From assembly GCF_014696825.1 (NCBI RefSeq), contig NZ_JACJQU010000003.1, forward strand, positions 310,001-374,000: a stretch of 64,000 nucleotides of DNA, written 5' to 3'. A program made the translations under genes and the position numbers. Within the stretch, counting starts at the first letter, position 1. Each line of letters opens with the position of its first letter. Of this stretch, positions 46,631-57,069 are shown in pieces. The notes under the pieces are model-generated. The model was not told where the DNA came from. It did no database searches and saw nothing but the letters and a program-made list of their open reading frames with translations. The stretch is from Anabaena sphaerica FACHB-251 (lineage in GTDB: Bacteria; Cyanobacteriota; Cyanobacteriia; Cyanobacteriales; Nostocaceae).

Positions 46631-47095
46631 ATGAATAAAATATTAGATGAAACCTTATCTCAACAAGTTGCAGAAAGCATCAAAAGTAAAGCTAAAAAGC
46701 CTTTTGAAAATGCTTACAAAGCAGCTTTAGTTACTGAAGGTGCAAGGTATGTTCAAGGCTTTATAGTGTTTACTGGTCAGCCCTATAAACCTGTTGAACA
46801 TGGTTGGATTGAATTGGATGATGTGATTATTGATCCCACCTTCCCTTATTTACAAAAGAACCATAGAAACATTTGGTATTTTCCCGCACAAAGTCTGACT
46901 GTCAAAAAGCTAAAAGCGATTATTGATGAATCAAAAGAAGATTATCCAGAAGATGATCCTCTACCAATCTACGGTGAAGCACCTTATGATTATTATGGGG
47001 ATTTAATGTTAGGTGATCATGAATATTTAGCAGCTTATCAAGCGGCTGAAGTTAAATGTCGAGAAATTAATGGCTTAGAAGCTGAAAAAAATTAA
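46631..47095 (+). CDS. Conserved-looking hypothetical protein
   Basis: 154 residues from ATG 46631 (MNKILDETLSQQV); an in-frame ATG at 46616 lies against an AGAGG and cannot be excluded. The middle reads GWIELDDVIIDPTFPYLQKN, followed by a YFPAQSLTV segment and an acidic C-terminus. I do not recognise the family. There are no membrane helices. It is a single gene with a weak ribosome-binding site. Confidence 0.6.
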   Translation: MNKILDETLSQQVAESIKSKAKKPFENAYKAALVTEGARYVQGFIVFTGQPYKPVEHGWIELDDVIIDPTFPYLQKNHRNIWYFPAQSLTVKKLKAIIDESKEDYPEDDPLPIYGEAPYDYYGDLMLGDHEYLAAYQAAEVKCREINGLEAEKN

Positions 47096-47201
47096 GATTA
47101 AATATAGCAATTTTCAAGAATTCAGGAGTCAGGAGTTAGGAAAAGTTAACCTTCCACCTCTTGCCTCTTGCCTTTTTCCACTGATAACTAACCTTGTTGG
47201 G

Positions 47202-47600
47202 TTAATAAGATTTACCATCGCTGCCAAAGTATTCTCTGTAGCTGCAAATTTTGTCACCGCGCACGTCAAAGGCAACTGCAACCCGATTTTTATAAAGTTC
47301 TCCAAATAATTTTCCCTCATCCCGAAATTCAAAGATAACGGTTTTTTCGTTGCTAGTAATGCTATCTACAGAAGTGAGCTTGATTCCTGCTTTAAAAGCT
47401 TCAGAAACATATTCAAAAAACTCTTTTGCTCGTTCTTTACCTGTATTTAAGCCGTGAAATTTTCCCATGGGAAACCAAAAGGTAAAATCATCTGTGAGCA
47501 TATCTAAAAAATCTTGCCAGTTACCAGTTTCTAACCCATTTGTAAAATACTCAAATGCCAGTTGAGCTACTTTTAAAGTGTTTTCTAATGTGTTTGTCAT
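47202..47600 (-). CDS. NTF2-like / SnoaL-like protein
   Basis: 132 residues. One alpha-helical start (LENTLKVAQLAFEYFTNGLETGNW) then DFLDMLTDDFTFWFPMGKFHG and three to four strands (EKTVIFEFRDEGKLFG, KNRVAVAFDVRGDKICSYREY). This cone-shaped fold binds small hydrophobic molecules; members include isomerases and polyketide cyclases. The substrate is unknown. Heptamer-type sequence and transposon-like debris lie downstream. Confidence 0.8.
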   Translation of the reverse strand: MTNTLENTLKVAQLAFEYFTNGLETGNWQDFLDMLTDDFTFWFPMGKFHGLNTGKERAKEFFEYVSEAFKAGIKLTSVDSITSNEKTVIFEFRDEGKLFGELYKNRVAVAFDVRGDKICSYREYFGSDGKSY

Positions 47601-47720
47601 GTATTTTATTTTTCAAAGTATTGAGAAGAATGGGGACAGCTGTATTCAAGCAGAGAATAGCTTATGAACCTGATATTACCATGAAGGGCGACTAGGAAAA
47701 ATACTGTTAGAAAGCTTGTG

Positions 47721-47865
47721 TAAGTAGGTGGGTAGGATAGTTTATAACTATGTCATTGCTAACGAAGTGTATCCCTGACGGGAACCACAGGCTTTAGCGA
47801 TCGCAAGGGTTTCGAGCATTTTACATTTCGTTATATAGTTAGATTTATTTGAGCTTACCTACTTA
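47721..47865. mobile_element. MITE-like element with TAAGTAGGT inverted ends
   Basis: TAAGTAGGT at 47721-47729 and ACCTACTTA at 47857-47865 bound 145 bp. The interior has additional complementarity (ATAACTAT/ATATAGTT) and a HIP1 site. No coding sequence. It fills most of the 440-bp gap between the two minus-strand genes. Confidence 0.5.
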
Positions 47866-48040
47866 GCAGTATATTCAATTTTTGAAGAGGTAAAAGAAGC
47901 GATCGCAGTTCCGTCGTGATAGTTGTGCGATCGCCCTAATTAATTGACACCTAGCCAAAGGAATCAATTTTAAAGATTATATTTCTGATCCTGCTAATAT
48001 TGGATGTAGTGCTATACCCATCAGGTGTGTCACCCCACAT

Positions 48041-49048
48041 TTAAAATTTAACAACTACTTTGCCACAATTTTTCCCACTAAGCAGGTGTTGGACGGCATC
48101 AGGTATGGATTCTAAGCCGTTAAATTCTGTTGGGTTAACTACAACTTTAATTTTACCAGTGTAGAACAGATTGAGTAAGCGATCGCGTGCCTCTGGAATA
48201 TATTCTTGATAATGTGGCATCAAAAAACCACGCACAGATGCACCTTTCCAAAATAGTTGATGATAGATGCGGGTAGTGGTAATTTTTTCGGGAATTTTTC
48301 CATATTCAGAGATAAAACCTACCACCACCAAACGTCCCCGCACTGCTAAATTTTCTAAGCAAGTATCAAAAACTTTTTTACCCACACAATCAAAAATCAA
48401 ATTTATTCCTTTGGGGTATTCTTGCTTCAGGACTTGGTTGAGGTTTTCTGTACGATAATTGATAATGTGATTACATCCCAATTCTTTTAATAATTGCGCT
48501 TTTTTTTCAGAACCACAAACACCAATGACACGATTACTCGCTAACTTTGCTAACTGTACAGCAATATGACCAGTTCCCCCTGCTGCTGCTGTCACTAAAA
48601 CCACTTCATCAGTTGTCATTTCTCCCGCTTGTTCCAAAGCGACTAAAGCTGATATACCTGTAGGCATTAATGTTAAAATCTCTGGTGTTGCTTCCCGCAC
48701 TTTAATAGCTAAGTTGGCATCAATAACCTGATATTCTCGATAACCACCACCACGCACATTCGTAACAACAGCATCTCCAACTTGGAAATCTTTGATATCG
48801 TCTCCCACTGCGACAACTTCCCCCACCGCTTCCACACCCAAATCAAACGGGGGAGTTAAATTCACATAAGGAACTTCACCCCGACACAATAAAGTGTCAA
48901 AACCACCATTAACACCAGCAAATTTGTTTTTAATTAGAAGTTGATTAACAGCAGGTTCAACAATAGGAACTTCGATAATTTCAAGGGCTGATTTAAAATC
49001 TTGATTCAGTTGTTTTGCTATTAACTTTCTGTAGGTTTTTGTGTTCAT
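48041..49048 (-). CDS. Zinc-independent medium-chain oxidoreductase (quinone reductase-like)
   Basis: 335 residues, MDR superfamily. GroES-like N-domain (PPFDLGVEAVGEVVAVGDD) and NAD(P)-binding domain with VTAAAGGTGHIAVQLAK, then CGSEKKAQLLKELGCNHII. The Cys and His zinc ligands of alcohol dehydrogenases are missing, so it belongs to the quinone oxidoreductase/prostaglandin-reductase branch, NADPH-dependent. The substrate is not known. Confidence 0.88.
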   Translation of the reverse strand: MNTKTYRKLIAKQLNQDFKSALEIIEVPIVEPAVNQLLIKNKFAGVNGGFDTLLCRGEVPYVNLTPPFDLGVEAVGEVVAVGDDIKDFQVGDAVVTNVRGGGYREYQVIDANLAIKVREATPEILTLMPTGISALVALEQAGEMTTDEVVLVTAAAGGTGHIAVQLAKLASNRVIGVCGSEKKAQLLKELGCNHIINYRTENLNQVLKQEYPKGINLIFDCVGKKVFDTCLENLAVRGRLVVVGFISEYGKIPEKITTTRIYHQLFWKGASVRGFLMPHYQEYIPEARDRLLNLFYTGKIKVVVNPTEFNGLESIPDAVQHLLSGKNCGKVVVKF

Positions 49049-49080
49049 TTTTGAATTTTACTTTTCTTTTAATCTGATAA

Positions 49081-49170
49081 GACTTACGCACAAGTTAGGG
49101 AATAACTAACCGCAGAGGCGCAGAGAAAGCCGAGAAAAGAGGTTTGGAGAGATATTTTGCGTAATTCCTG
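49081..49170. mobile_element. Degenerate relative of the 34351 MITE
   Basis: GACTTACGCA (49081-49090) faces TTGCGTAATTCCTG near 49158-49171; the ends match the 34351-34475 element with three mismatches. The interior has GCAGAGGCGCAGAGAAAG, also a widespread repeat. Confidence 0.55.
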
Positions 49171-49240
49171 TTTTAATTCATTCTTGGCTTAGTTAAAAAA
49201 ATCATAGATAGATATGGAAGATATGGAAAATATATCAAGC

Positions 49241-50035
49241 TTACAAGGATTTATCCCACTCTAATTGATGAGCTAAACCATACTTAATAAAATCTTCTTC
49301 TTGAGCTTTATCGCTCTTACCAAAAACACCTAAACTGTAAGGATTATCTTCCATACGTTGTGCAACTTGCTCTTGTTCAAATTGGATCACTTCCTCTCTA
49401 GGTTGATCCGGTTTAAAAAAGTCTACAACTAAAACCGTTCTATCGTAATTAGTGTAATTATGTGGACAATGTGGATAGCTATGATCTAAAACCATGAATT
49501 TTCCCTCATGCCAACAAAGCTTTTCATGGCATATTTTCATAGCCACATCACCCTCTGGCACAATTAAACCTAAATAACCACGATTTGTATGATGGTTATA
49601 GTTAACATGAAGCTTGATATCCAAACCTGGAAGGAATGTTCCAAAATACACATTTCTGAATATGTTATCATTATTTAAGTTAATTTGTGCTATTACATGA
49701 GCCAAATTAGTAAAATATTTTTCTCTTAAAATAAATGCTTTTTCGGATGCTTCATTTGTCTCATAATTAGGATATTTTATTTGATGTAATTGAATATATT
49801 CTTCAATAAACAAACCTTGGAATAGAATGCCAAAAGCACTATATTTTGAATTACCTTTGGTTTTAATGGTTTTGCTTTTAGGACCTAATACATCATAAGT
49901 AAATTTCAACTCATCCTCTGATGCCTGATTAATAAATCTGGTAAACTCATCTCTAATTCCTAGCCAGTTATCTTGAAAAGGCTTGAGAAAAGGAAAATCC
50001 TCTGGATTCAGATGATACTCATTAAAACTTTCCAT
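49241..50035 (-). CDS. Aspartyl/asparaginyl beta-hydroxylase-like Fe(II)/2-oxoglutarate enzyme
   Basis: 264 residues with a good AGGAGAAA site upstream. The C-terminal half contains LDIKLHVNYNHHTNRGYLGL, CWHEGKFMVLDHSYPHCPHN and TVLVVDFFKPDQPRE, which match the cupin-fold core of the Asp/Asn beta-hydroxylase family (two metal-binding His, a 2-oxoglutarate-binding Arg/Lys). Such enzymes hydroxylate aspartate/asparagine in proteins or peptides, or tailor natural products. It is divergent from the amidohydrolase gene (133 bp apart), which together with the cupin gene may form a small metabolic block. Confidence 0.82.
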   Translation of the reverse strand: MESFNEYHLNPEDFPFLKPFQDNWLGIRDEFTRFINQASEDELKFTYDVLGPKSKTIKTKGNSKYSAFGILFQGLFIEEYIQLHQIKYPNYETNEASEKAFILREKYFTNLAHVIAQINLNNDNIFRNVYFGTFLPGLDIKLHVNYNHHTNRGYLGLIVPEGDVAMKICHEKLCWHEGKFMVLDHSYPHCPHNYTNYDRTVLVVDFFKPDQPREEVIQFEQEQVAQRMEDNPYSLGVFGKSDKAQEEDFIKYGLAHQLEWDKSL

Positions 50036-50167
50036 TAGCTTTTCTCCTGAAGATGAATAAAAACTGTTACATAGTCATGGATTTTAGCTTGGCTTCCGGT
50101 AAAATGTTGAAATACCTGAATAACCCAGAACTTTAGCTTCTGTACTCATTTTAGTGTGAGGTCTACT

Positions 50168-51646
50168 GTGTCTGAACCTCCTGTATTAGATAAAATTATC
50201 AAAAATGTGCGCGTAGTTCGTCCCCATAATGACGCTGTGGAACTACTTGATTTAGGGATTAAAGATGGAAAATTTGCCCAGATTGCCCCTCATATTAGCC
50301 CAGACCAAGGCATAGAGGTATTTGATACCAAAAACCTTTTGGGCTTTCCTGGGGTCGTGGATGCCCATATGCACATTGGTATTTATCAACCCCTAGACCA
50401 AGATGCGGTGACTGAAAGCAAAGCAGCTGCGATGGGAGGAGTAACTACTAGCCTCAATTACATTCGGACAGGACAATATTATCTCAACAAAGGCGGTTCC
50501 TACCGGGATTTTTTTCCAGAAGTATTGGCGTTATCCGCAGGTAATTTTTTTGTTGATTACAGTTATCACGTTGCACCTATAGCTAGTCAACATATCGACG
50601 AAATACCTCTACTGTTTGCAGAACATGGGGTAACTTCATTTAAAATTTTCATGTTTTATGGCGGCTATGGGTTGCATGGTTTGTCAGACCAGCAAAACCT
50701 CTTTTTGATGATAAATAAAGAGGAACGGTACGACTTCGCCCATTTTGAATTTATTATGCGCCGTCTAACTCAATTGATGGCAGAACATCCAGAAGCACGA
50801 GATACTATTAGCTTAAGTTTGCATTGCGAAATTGCAGAAATTCTCAACGCCTATACCAAAATCGTTGAAAACGATTCTAGCCTTAGCGGACTACACGCTT
50901 ATAGTGCAGCACGTCCTCCTCATTCAGAAGGGTTAGCAATTTGTATTGCTTCTTATTTGGCACATGAAACTAACTGTGCAAATATCAACTTATTACATCT
51001 GAGTTCGCGTAAAGCAATGGAAGCAGCTTTAACTATGCAAACTGCTTTTCCTCACATCAATTTTCGGCGAGAAGTTACCGTGGGACATTTATTATTAGAC
51101 GTTGATACTCCTAATGGTACTTGGGCAAAAGTAAACCCTCCTATTCGTCCTCGTGCTGATGTGGAATATTTATGGCAAGCGGTATTAAATAATCAAGTAG
51201 ATTGGATAGTTAGTGACCATGCTTGCTGTTCTGCGGAACAAAAAAGAAGTGCGACACACCCTAATAATATTTGGTTGGCAAAGTCCGGTTTTGGAGGTAC
51301 AGAATATTTACTTTCCGGTGTATTAAGTGAAGGTAGTAAGCGGGGAATGTCTTACAATCTCATGGCTAAGTTGCTATCTTGGAACCCATCACGACGCTTT
51401 GGGTTATTAACAAAAGGCGATATTGCTATTGGTTATGATGCTGATTTGGTATTGGTAGACCCCGATGAAAATTTTGTGGTGTGTGCTGCTAAGTCGGAAT
51501 CTCAACAAGGTTACACACCTTTTGAAGGTATGGAGTTAACAGGAAGGGTGAAAAGCACGTTTTTGCGAGGAAATCTTATCTACAATAATGGACAAGTTTT
51601 GGGTTCACCTCATGGGCGTTATTTAAAGAGATTTTCTGGTAAATGA
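50168..51646 (+). CDS. Hydantoinase/dihydropyrimidinase-like amidohydrolase
   Basis: 492 residues. GTG start at 50168, chosen because GAGG lies 6 bp ahead; GTG at 50156 would place that site inside the gene. Metal-binding motifs: PGVVDAHMHIG, carboxylated-lysine region VTSFKIFMFYGG, a His in SLHCEIAE, a second His in LLHLSSRKAME, and the catalytic Asp in WIVSDHACCS. The C-terminal GYDADLVLVDPD is typical of the family (dihydroorotase, hydantoinase, allantoinase, dihydropyrimidinase). It hydrolyses a cyclic amide/ureide; the exact substrate is unresolved. Confidence 0.88.
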   Translation: MSEPPVLDKIIKNVRVVRPHNDAVELLDLGIKDGKFAQIAPHISPDQGIEVFDTKNLLGFPGVVDAHMHIGIYQPLDQDAVTESKAAAMGGVTTSLNYIRTGQYYLNKGGSYRDFFPEVLALSAGNFFVDYSYHVAPIASQHIDEIPLLFAEHGVTSFKIFMFYGGYGLHGLSDQQNLFLMINKEERYDFAHFEFIMRRLTQLMAEHPEARDTISLSLHCEIAEILNAYTKIVENDSSLSGLHAYSAARPPHSEGLAICIASYLAHETNCANINLLHLSSRKAMEAALTMQTAFPHINFRREVTVGHLLLDVDTPNGTWAKVNPPIRPRADVEYLWQAVLNNQVDWIVSDHACCSAEQKRSATHPNNIWLAKSGFGGTEYLLSGVLSEGSKRGMSYNLMAKLLSWNPSRRFGLLTKGDIAIGYDADLVLVDPDENFVVCAAKSESQQGYTPFEGMELTGRVKSTFLRGNLIYNNGQVLGSPHGRYLKRFSGK

Positions 51647-51734
51647 ATTACTTTTTTATATCTCACGCAGAGGCGCAGAGTTGCAGAGAGTTTAAATGAG
51701 ATTTAGTGAAAATTTAAAAGGAATTGGTGTTAGA

Positions 51735-52634
51735 TTAATTTCCATTTGCATAAGATAAAACTGTACCTACTTTTGATAAATCTCTATCAATTCTGACAAA
51801 AAATAAGCCCCCATCATCTGTGATATGTCTAGGAAGAGTGCTAAAACTGGGACAATAACAATAGTAATCCTGAATCAAATGATCATTTCCTATGTCCAAA
51901 TATCCACCTAAAATGTAATCTTCTTCATTGTATGCTTGAACCATTTGATTTATTCCATCATAATGTGGTAATATAGCCAGTAACCACACTCCTCCACCGT
52001 TAGCATCTCTTCGCAAATATTTCTTTTTTGCAACTTCAAATTGAACTGTATCGGTTTTGCCCCAAGGTAATAATTTACTATCCAAAATGGGAATAAATTC
52101 ATTTAACCTAGCATCTGGATGATTATTTTCTAGGTTCTTGTATTGTGCTGAACCGTTTTCCATCCACAGAATTTCTACATCTTCATTACCTAATACTTGC
52201 CAATCTCCTAATTTCACTCCTGCGGGAATAAAAGAATAGCAATGTTTAGTTAGTTTCCATTCACCTATTTGAATTGTACCTTTTAAAATAAACAGTTCTA
52301 AATCTGCTGTAAATATACCCGATGGTGCTTGAAATTGGGATGGTAAAATAACTCTGGAAGTAGACGCACCGCAATTATGCCAAGTTAGTAGTTTTCGACT
52401 TCCAGATTTTACGTTATTTGGCATTCCTTTGATGAGCCATTTTTTTTCTTCTGCTATACTATTTGTGTCAAAAAATTGATATTTTCGCGGTACATATTCT
52501 GGAGAAATAGCGGTTTTTCTGCCAGATAAATTCATTCTTCCTCTACCATCTCCACCCCAGTCTTCTTTAATGATTGGTACATTTAATAATATTGCTGTTT
52601 CTGCTGAATTTGTAGAATAATGTTGATTGTCCAT
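51735..52634 (-). CDS. Probable two-domain cupin-like protein
   Basis: 299 residues. Two halves each resemble a cupin barrel: one with VILPSQFQAPSGIFTADLEL and FILKGTIQIGEWKL, then YSFIPAGVKLGDW; the other with MVQAYNEEDYILGGYLDIG and YCYCPSFSTLPRHI. The usual cupin histidines are partly absent. No transmembrane helix. It is similar in style to DUF4437-type cupins of unknown function. It lies 88 bp from, and convergent with, the amidohydrolase. Confidence 0.6.
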   Translation of the reverse strand: MDNQHYSTNSAETAILLNVPIIKEDWGGDGRGRMNLSGRKTAISPEYVPRKYQFFDTNSIAEEKKWLIKGMPNNVKSGSRKLLTWHNCGASTSRVILPSQFQAPSGIFTADLELFILKGTIQIGEWKLTKHCYSFIPAGVKLGDWQVLGNEDVEILWMENGSAQYKNLENNHPDARLNEFIPILDSKLLPWGKTDTVQFEVAKKKYLRRDANGGGVWLLAILPHYDGINQMVQAYNEEDYILGGYLDIGNDHLIQDYYCYCPSFSTLPRHITDDGGLFFVRIDRDLSKVGTVLSYANGN

Positions 52635-52688
52635 AGATTGAAAAAAACTATTTCAAGTGGTTTCTAATTATATCAGGCAAATCATAGC

Positions 52689-52712
52689 CCCCTCCTCGCT
52701 TGCAGGGAGGGG
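52689..52712 (-). terminator. G/C-rich hairpin beyond hisS
   Basis: CCCCTCC (52689-52695) pairs with GGAGGGG (52706-52712), 10-base loop. It starts 8 bp beyond the hisS stop. It is also a common cyanobacterial repeat, so the terminator role is tentative. Confidence 0.5.
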
Positions 52713-52719
52713 TTCTGGA

Positions 52720-54108
52720 TTACACAAGCCTCCGTTTAACTTCCTCAGCTAAATCTGCTAAAGCTACCTCTATTTGTTCACCTGATTTCAAATCCTTCAA
52801 TGATGATTTTTCTGCTGCGGCTTCATCAGCACCAATAATCACACAAAATCTAATTCCTTGTTTATCTGCTGCTTGAAATTGTTTACCTAAAGGACGTTTT
52901 TCAAAGTTAGTCACAACATTAATTCCGGCTTGACGCAATTGCTGTGATACCTTTAAATAAACAGGCATTAAATCCTCTTGCATATTCACTACCACAACTT
53001 GGGTAGGTGTCGCAGATAAGGTATTAAGAATACCCGCTTTTAACAATCGACTAATTAACCGAGTTAAACCAATGGAAATGCCTACACCAGGCATTTTTTC
53101 ACCCAAAAACATCCCCACCAATTCTTCATATCTGCCACCAGAACAGATACTACCTAAGGCTTCATGTCCTATTAAAGTAGTTTCGTAAACAGTCCCAGTA
53201 TAGTAATTTAAACCACGAGCAATAGATAAATCAATACAGAAACGTTTATCAGTAACCCCTAAATCTCTTACTCCATTAATTACAGTTTCTAATTCACTAA
53301 CTCCTAGATTAAATTCCTCGGCTTCTGGTAAATTTACAGCTAGGTATTTGAGTTTATCTAAAACATCATCTCTGCTACCATCAATTTTAATAAACTCAAT
53401 AATTTTTTCAGTTTGTTCGGAAGAAATACCTTCTTTCTCTAACTCTAATTTAACTTTCGCTTCCCCAATTTTTTCCAAATTATCAATTATGCCAATACAA
53501 GCTTTAATTTGGTTTTCTGCAACTCCTACAGACTGAAAGAAACCTGTGAGAATTTTTCTGTTATTGATGCGAATGACAAAATCACCAATATTAATTGCTT
53601 CAAATATTTCGGTGATAATTGCTGGCATTTGGGCATCATATAGTAAACTGAGTTTACCACGAGCAACAACATCAATATCACATTGACGAAACTGCCGAAA
53701 ACGTCCATCTTTAGCTCGTTCTCCCCGAAAAACCATATCCATTTGATAACGAGCAAAGGGAAAGGTTAATTCATTTAAATGACGCGCAATATAAGCCGCA
53801 AAGGGAACAGTTTGATCAAATTTTAAAGCCCTTGCTTCTGAACCAGTTTCGCCAGATTTATCTTTTTCGGCTTGGCGATTTGGTGGTAAAATTGGCTCAA
53901 TACCATATATTATATTATCTCCTTGATTTCCCTTAGCTTGCAGCACTTCTAACCTTTCTACTGCTGGGGTTTCAATAGGTGTAAAACCATAGCTTTCAAA
54001 GACGCGACGGATTATATCTAATAGATGTACTTCTAAACGCTTTTCGCTGGGCAGAAATTCTGGAAAACCGCTAGGGGTAGAAAAATTAATTTTGTCACTT
54101 TTTGCCAT
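52720..54108 (-). CDS. hisS: Histidyl-tRNA synthetase
   Basis: 462 residues, class II. Motif 2 is YQMDMVFRGERAKDGRFRQF, histidine A region is ARGLNYYTGTVYE, and motif 3 is PGVGISIGLTRLISRL. The anticodon-binding domain is at the C-terminus. It charges tRNA-His in the cytoplasm. It runs into a GAF-SpoIIE gene upstream on the same strand, only 30 bp apart, an arrangement that may allow cotranscription. Confidence 0.96.
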   Translation of the reverse strand: MAKSDKINFSTPSGFPEFLPSEKRLEVHLLDIIRRVFESYGFTPIETPAVERLEVLQAKGNQGDNIIYGIEPILPPNRQAEKDKSGETGSEARALKFDQTVPFAAYIARHLNELTFPFARYQMDMVFRGERAKDGRFRQFRQCDIDVVARGKLSLLYDAQMPAIITEIFEAINIGDFVIRINNRKILTGFFQSVGVAENQIKACIGIIDNLEKIGEAKVKLELEKEGISSEQTEKIIEFIKIDGSRDDVLDKLKYLAVNLPEAEEFNLGVSELETVINGVRDLGVTDKRFCIDLSIARGLNYYTGTVYETTLIGHEALGSICSGGRYEELVGMFLGEKMPGVGISIGLTRLISRLLKAGILNTLSATPTQVVVVNMQEDLMPVYLKVSQQLRQAGINVVTNFEKRPLGKQFQAADKQGIRFCVIIGADEAAAEKSSLKDLKSGEQIEVALADLAEEVKRRLV

Positions 54109-54138
54109 GCTTTTACCTTGCCGAATTAATAATTATAG

Positions 54139-55527
54139 CTATTCACAAATTTGTAAAATCACCAACGTCATATCATCCGTATTTTGCCTATCAGGACCGA
54201 TGAATTCCTGAACTTTATCAAACAAATAATCGACTATTTCCTGTGGTCCGTTGCAATAACGACAGGCTGCATTAAATGAAGTAACAAAATTATCTTCATC
54301 AAAGCGATCGCCACTAGCTGCCGCCGCATCTGTCAACCCATCTGTATAATAAATAACAGTGTCACCTGGTTCTAATAGTGCTTCCCCATCTTCATATTGA
54401 CTATTAGCATCCAAACCAATCAGCATCCCCAAAGTATCCAATCGGCTCACGGTTTTAGTAGCTGCGTGCCACCACAGAGGAGGATTATGTGCAGCATTAC
54501 TATAAGATAAAACCCGCGTTTTTGGGTCATATTCTGAATAAAACATGGTGACAAAGCGGTGGGAATTTTCCAAATCCGCATACATCACACGATTCAAATT
54601 TTGCAGAATTCCCGCAGCAGAATTACCATGTAATACTTCACCTCTGAGCATTCCCCGCAACATTGTCATAATTAAACCAGCAGGAACACCTTTACCCATC
54701 ACATCGCCAATTACCAAAGCCCAACGAGCATCTTCAGCACTACTATTATTATTCGACTTTAACTGATTATTATTTGTGGGAATAAAATCATAATAATCTC
54801 CACCCACACGATTAGCCGGTTTACAACGTGCTGCCAACACTGCACCAGGAAGACTAGGACATTGACGCGGTAAAAGTCGGCGTTGAATTTCTGCCCCAAT
54901 TTCTAATTCTTGATCTAAGCGTTCTTTTTTTCTCAGTTCTACCGCTAATTCATCATTTTCAATCGCTACCGCTGTTTGATCTGCAACCAACCTCACTAAT
55001 TTTTGTCTAGTTTCTGTCCAACTATAATCTGGATCACGGCTTAAAACATAAAGCCATCCCCGTTCTGTATGCTTAACTAAAATCGCCGTACCAAAAATCT
55101 GTACATCTGGACCCAAATAGCGATGCATCTGATCATCCAAAATCCCTGTGGTTGCGGTTAGCGGCGCAGAATTGGGTAAAAGTGTAATTTGACTGCTGGC
55201 ATTTTCTAGGGCTTTGCGAATATTTTTCCGTTGTTGGCTATCTTGCCAATGTAACTGTTCTAACCTGATTTGACCATTAGGTTTATAGAGAAACAGGGCG
55301 CTACCATCAGCATCGGTAACTCTGGTAGCCATGAGTGGAATCAGTTCCAAAAACTGATTCAAATTATTGAAGCTTCTCAGGGCAAATCCTAAAGAACTGA
55401 GCAAATCTTGAATTTTGTTCTGTTCCCGATGCAGCCTGGCCACAAGTTCTTTCAGTGCCACAACTGGAGTGACATCTGTCGTGGCACTAGTATTAATTTC
55501 AGTGGAGTGAGAAGGAACTTGAGACAC
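54139..55527 (-). CDS. GAF-SpoIIE (PP2C) protein phosphatase
   Basis: 462 residues, GTG start. The GAF domain (about 45-200) is followed by a coiled linker (EIGAEIQRRLLPRQCPSLPG) and a PP2C/SpoIIE domain: ALVIGDVMGKGVPAGLIMTM, RFVTMFYSEYDPKTR, YYTDGLTDA, NTDDMTLVIL. Such proteins dephosphorylate anti-sigma-factor antagonists (RsbU-type) and respond to ligands through GAF. No RsbV or RsbW partner is adjacent. It is upstream of hisS in line. Confidence 0.92.
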   Translation of the reverse strand: MSQVPSHSTEINTSATTDVTPVVALKELVARLHREQNKIQDLLSSLGFALRSFNNLNQFLELIPLMATRVTDADGSALFLYKPNGQIRLEQLHWQDSQQRKNIRKALENASSQITLLPNSAPLTATTGILDDQMHRYLGPDVQIFGTAILVKHTERGWLYVLSRDPDYSWTETRQKLVRLVADQTAVAIENDELAVELRKKERLDQELEIGAEIQRRLLPRQCPSLPGAVLAARCKPANRVGGDYYDFIPTNNNQLKSNNNSSAEDARWALVIGDVMGKGVPAGLIMTMLRGMLRGEVLHGNSAAGILQNLNRVMYADLENSHRFVTMFYSEYDPKTRVLSYSNAAHNPPLWWHAATKTVSRLDTLGMLIGLDANSQYEDGEALLEPGDTVIYYTDGLTDAAAASGDRFDEDNFVTSFNAACRYCNGPQEIVDYLFDKVQEFIGPDRQNTDDMTLVILQICE

Positions 55528-55606
55528 AGGTAAATATACTATTGCATTTGATATTAACTGATGGCAGATTTATGATTTATGATCAATCCTTTTTATTTGG
55601 TATTGC

Positions 55607-55705
55607 TCAATCATATTCGACAAGATTAGCCATTTTAGCAAGAGTAGAAAGACTGATGATGTAATTTTGAGCAGTATTGGATTTGCTGGTTGGATTTTTT
55701 GCCAT
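55607..55705 (-). CDS. Very small putative protein (32 aa)
   Basis: MAKNPTSKSNTAQNYIISLS followed by TLAKMANLVEYD and TGA, on the minus strand. A GGAAA lies about 13 bp ahead of the ATG. Its composition looks protein-like, but it has no recognised family and could be a chance frame or a relic. It lies in the 1.6-kb gap upstream of the GAF-phosphatase gene. Confidence 0.3.
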   Translation of the reverse strand: MAKNPTSKSNTAQNYIISLSTLAKMANLVEYD

Positions 55706-56134
55706 TTATTTATGAGTTTCCAGTTATGTATTTATCAATTAAACCGTTAATTAATCCTGTCCAGGATAAATCAGTAATTTTGTTAACGCTACAGACGGCT
55801 TACAATTTTTTCATGACTGAGTTAGTAATTCATATATCTTGGGAAATAAAGCTTTATCGTTATTAGAGTCATTCCTTACACCTACAGCGTAAGTCTTTAG
55901 AGTTTTTGATTAGTGGATTTTAGACTGGTTTGTTGATCAGCTGCTACTAGAGTGAGAGAAAAAAGATTTATCATCATACCTGTAAAAGCAAAGTTCTAAA
56001 TTATAAATTGTAAACATTTAACTGGTATACCATAAATTTCTTGAATATTTACTCAGATATAAATTTTCTCTATTCAGTTTATGAGCTAGGTGATTTTTAA
56101 TCACGGAAGATGCAATTTAGTTCAAGCCAAAATA

Positions 56135-56785
<651 letters not shown>

Positions 56786-57069
56786 TAAATAGGGTGTCTT
56801 GGTTCAACCATGATACTTCAAATATCTAAATGGCTGACAGAGAGTATTTATGAGTAATTTTGCCAGTAGAACCTGATAAGCAAGTCGGGAGTAATTAGCC
56901 AGTTTATCTATCTAATCAACTTTTTTCTGGATGCCTTTTGCAGTAATCAAGTAAGCTTGGTGCTGCATTAGATAAACCCCTTGTGCAGTAAGTAAAATGG
57001 CTTTAGTGTGAAATTCTACCAGAAGTTAGCCATTTTTTGTAAAAAAAAAGAATTATTTTAATTTATGAG

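Noticed and set aside
47741-47840. Possible riboswitch in the 47.6-48.0 kb gap
   Set aside because: The pairing seen is explained by the inverted ends of a MITE-like element, and it is not placed before a gene start.
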